A stretch of DNA of 64,000 nucleotides from Actinopolymorpha singaporensis (GTDB lineage Bacteria; Actinomycetota; Actinomycetes; Propionibacteriales; Actinopolymorphaceae): positions 1,909,981 to 1,973,980 of the forward strand of contig NZ_LT629732.1 of the NCBI RefSeq assembly GCF_900104745.1, read 5' to 3'. Shown here piece by piece: positions 62,428 through 64,000 of the stretch; the stretch's first letter is position 1, and every line of letters begins with the position of its first letter. A model generated the notes under the pieces. It had not been told where the DNA came from, made no database searches, and worked only from the letters and a program-made list of their open reading frames with translations. The translations under genes were made by a program, and so were the position numbers.

Positions 62428-64000
62428 TCAGAACGGAGGTAGGTCATTGTCGGCCGTTCCCGTTGTGGCGCTGACCGCTGGGTCGTCGACGGCCGGGTCG
62501 GTGAGGGATGGTGTTCGGCTGTGGTAGTGCCGGCCGTGGGGGTCGGTGAGGGTGTGTTCGCCGGGTCCGGTCTGGTGGAGTTTCCAGTCGCGGCCGGTTT
62601 TGGCTTTGTGGTGGCGCGGGCACAGCGGTGCGATGTTCTCTACGGACGTCGATCCGCCGTGGGCGTGTTCGGTGTTGTGGTCGAGGTGGCAGGTGGCGGC
62701 GGGTCTCCTGCAGGTGGTCCATGCGCAGCGTTGGTCGCGGGCATGCACCAGCTCTGCCTGCAGCCCGCGCAGGAATCTCGCCGGGATGGGATGCAGATGC
62801 AACAACCGCCCGGTGACCGGGTGGGTGACCCCGACACTGAATCTGGCTTCGGGGTTGTCGAGGTGGTTGGCGACGACGCGGCGGGCGACTTCGGTGATGA
62901 CGGGTCCGAACCCGCCGAGCTCACCAGGCTGGCTGCTGAGTCCCATCAGGGTGGTCAGGGGGATGTTCAGCTGTATCTTCGCCCGCGCGTGCGTATGGGC
63001 CCCCAGCTCGGTTGTGAGGAGGACCAGGGTGGTGTTGGTGGTGTCGGGTTGCCTGTCGGTGGATCAGGCGGACCTGGCGGGTCGGCCGTTTCGTCGGGTC
63101 GGCGGTTCTGCCGCGGGATCTGACCCGCGGCTGGGTTCGTGGCATTCGTTGCCGCGTGGCGCTCTGCGGCGTCGTGTGCTGCGGTGTCGTGCGCGGTGGA
63201 GCAGTCGCAGGGGGTGTAGTTAGCCGTTCCGGTTCCGGCGGGAGAGCAGTCACCGCAGTCACATCCGGCGCTGTGCAGGTCGTGGTCGGGGAACCGGTGA
63301 ACCGCACAGGACCCTGCTCGCCGCGCTCCTGCCAGGCGTCGCCTTCCGCGGTGCACTGCCCAGTGTCCCGCGGCGTCTCGTCCTGCCCAGCCGCGTCCTG
63401 CCCAGCCGCGTCCTGCCCAGCCTCGTCTTGTTCGGCCTCGTCCTGCTCAGCCTGGTGCTGCTCAGCCTCACCCTTCTTGGTCTGCTTCTGCACCGCGCCC
63501 TGCGCTGCCTGGTCCTGCCTGGTGTGGTTGGTGGCCGCTGGTGCTGAGCAGTCTTTGATGTCGGCGGTGCCGGTGAGTAGGGCGGCGGCGACGTCGGCGC
63601 GGAGTTGGCTGAGGGTGCGTGGGTCGCCGGACGATTTGACTGCGCGGGCGATGGCGTCGATGTAGCCGTACGCCTCGGCGGCCTGGCCTGCGGACAGGCC
63701 GCGGATGGCGAGGTCGGCGACGCCGTCGACGGCGGGCCAGATCGCCACGTTCCGCCCGGACCTGGCCGCCCGGTGCCGTTTGGCGGCGGCTTCGGGGTCT
63801 GCCGTGACGACCTCGGCCTCGACCTTCGCCCGCAACAACCCGCCCCGCAATTCCAGGACTTTGGGGAAGATCGCCTCCTCTATGGCACCCCACACATCGG
63901 GTTCGGCATCGGTGATCCGATCCACGATCACCCGCACATCGTTGAGCTCCAGCCCACCGGACGCGAGGGCCTCACGTACCCGCGGCAGCCGGGGCAGCGT
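62428..64000 (-). pseudogene. DUF222/HNH endonuclease, two frameshifts, 5' end outside window
   Basis: Reading leftwards from the edge: frame A encodes DUF222 (LPRLPRVREALASGGLELND, GLSAGQAAEAYGYIDAIARAV) and a linker with AGQDA repeats to about 63300; frame B then carries the best codon use (DCSPAGTGTANYTPCDCS) to about 63075; frame C carries the rest (RAKIQLNIPLTTLMGL through CAWTTCRRPAATCHLDHNTEHAHGG, LCPRHHKAKTG) to the stop at 62428. Third-position GC follows this path and frame C has a stop at 63064-63066, so each junction needs one lost base. The HNH part itself is intact. Sequencing error in the repeat-rich linker is the alternative. Confidence 0.75.

Overview
The window is 64 kb of very GC-rich, gene-dense DNA with strong G/C preference at third codon positions, frequent GTG starts and one likely TTG start. 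The gene content is that of an actinomycete: a DUF664/DinB protein of the mycothiol-linked type, a LytR_C protein, paired tRNA-deaminase-associated proteins beside tadA, DUF222/HNH ('13E12-type') endonucleases, a decaprenyl-phosphoryl-arabinose gene set, and the order ffs-dnaX...ybaB-recR-DUF5063...lysC. I would guess Propionibacteriales (Actinopolymorpha/Kribbella/Nocardioides-like), but the sequence alone does not settle the genus.

Layout, 0-16 kb: a GH2 beta-galactosidase running off the left edge, a dienelactone hydrolase, the proton-translocating transhydrogenase operon pntAA-pntAB-pntB, a DUF222/HNH endonuclease with an inverted pair of DnaA-box sequences upstream, an isochorismatase-like hydrolase, an ABC-2 exporter pair, a GT2 glycosyltransferase, upp, and tadA preceded by two paralogous deaminase-associated genes. 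16-30 kb: tRNA-Ser(CGA) with terminator, a CPA1 antiporter, a LytR_C protein with a small VapB-like protein, a PTS-type dihydroxyacetone kinase operon dhaK-dhaL-dhaM in which DhaM carries a complete Enzyme I, a PrsW protease, a YCII protein, and a divergent ArsR/MFS pair. 27.5-34.2 kb: a two-component system whose regulator and kinase genes converge and overlap, next to a lipoprotein-adaptor-ATPase-permease (MacAB-like) operon with a tandem 11-bp repeat in its promoter that suits an OmpR-type regulator.

34-49 kb: a six-copy 16-bp tandem array beside a transporter remnant, tRNA-Ser(GGA), SRP RNA, dnaX, an MFS and a secreted protein, ybaB-recR-DUF5063, then on the minus strand ubiA-dprE1-dprE2-gtrA (decaprenyl-phosphoryl-arabinose synthesis and probable flipping), coupled to an AraC/VOC pair, followed by lysC with an internal start for a beta subunit. 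49-64 kb: a DHA2 drug exporter, a double GNAT acetyltransferase, a DUF418 membrane protein, a four-helix membrane protein with a winged-helix domain 10 nt upstream of a fused alpha-beta glycyl-tRNA synthetase, a SnoaL-like protein, an orphan family-5 solute-binding lipoprotein, a small membrane protein behind two identical-spacing operator dyads, a methyltransferase, a DinB protein, and a second DUF222/HNH gene that appears broken by two frameshifts and runs off the right edge.

Most of the window is ordinary chromosome. The most unusual signals are regulatory DNA (operator arrays at 18822, 34173 and 60161; DnaA-box pairs at 8305 and 40539), the DprE1 active-site substitution, the self-sufficient DhaM, the fused GlyRS with its membrane-regulator neighbour, and a recurrent habit of 12-15 bp in-frame repeats at protein ends. 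I see no CRISPR array, prophage, insertion sequence, replication origin or secondary-metabolite cluster.
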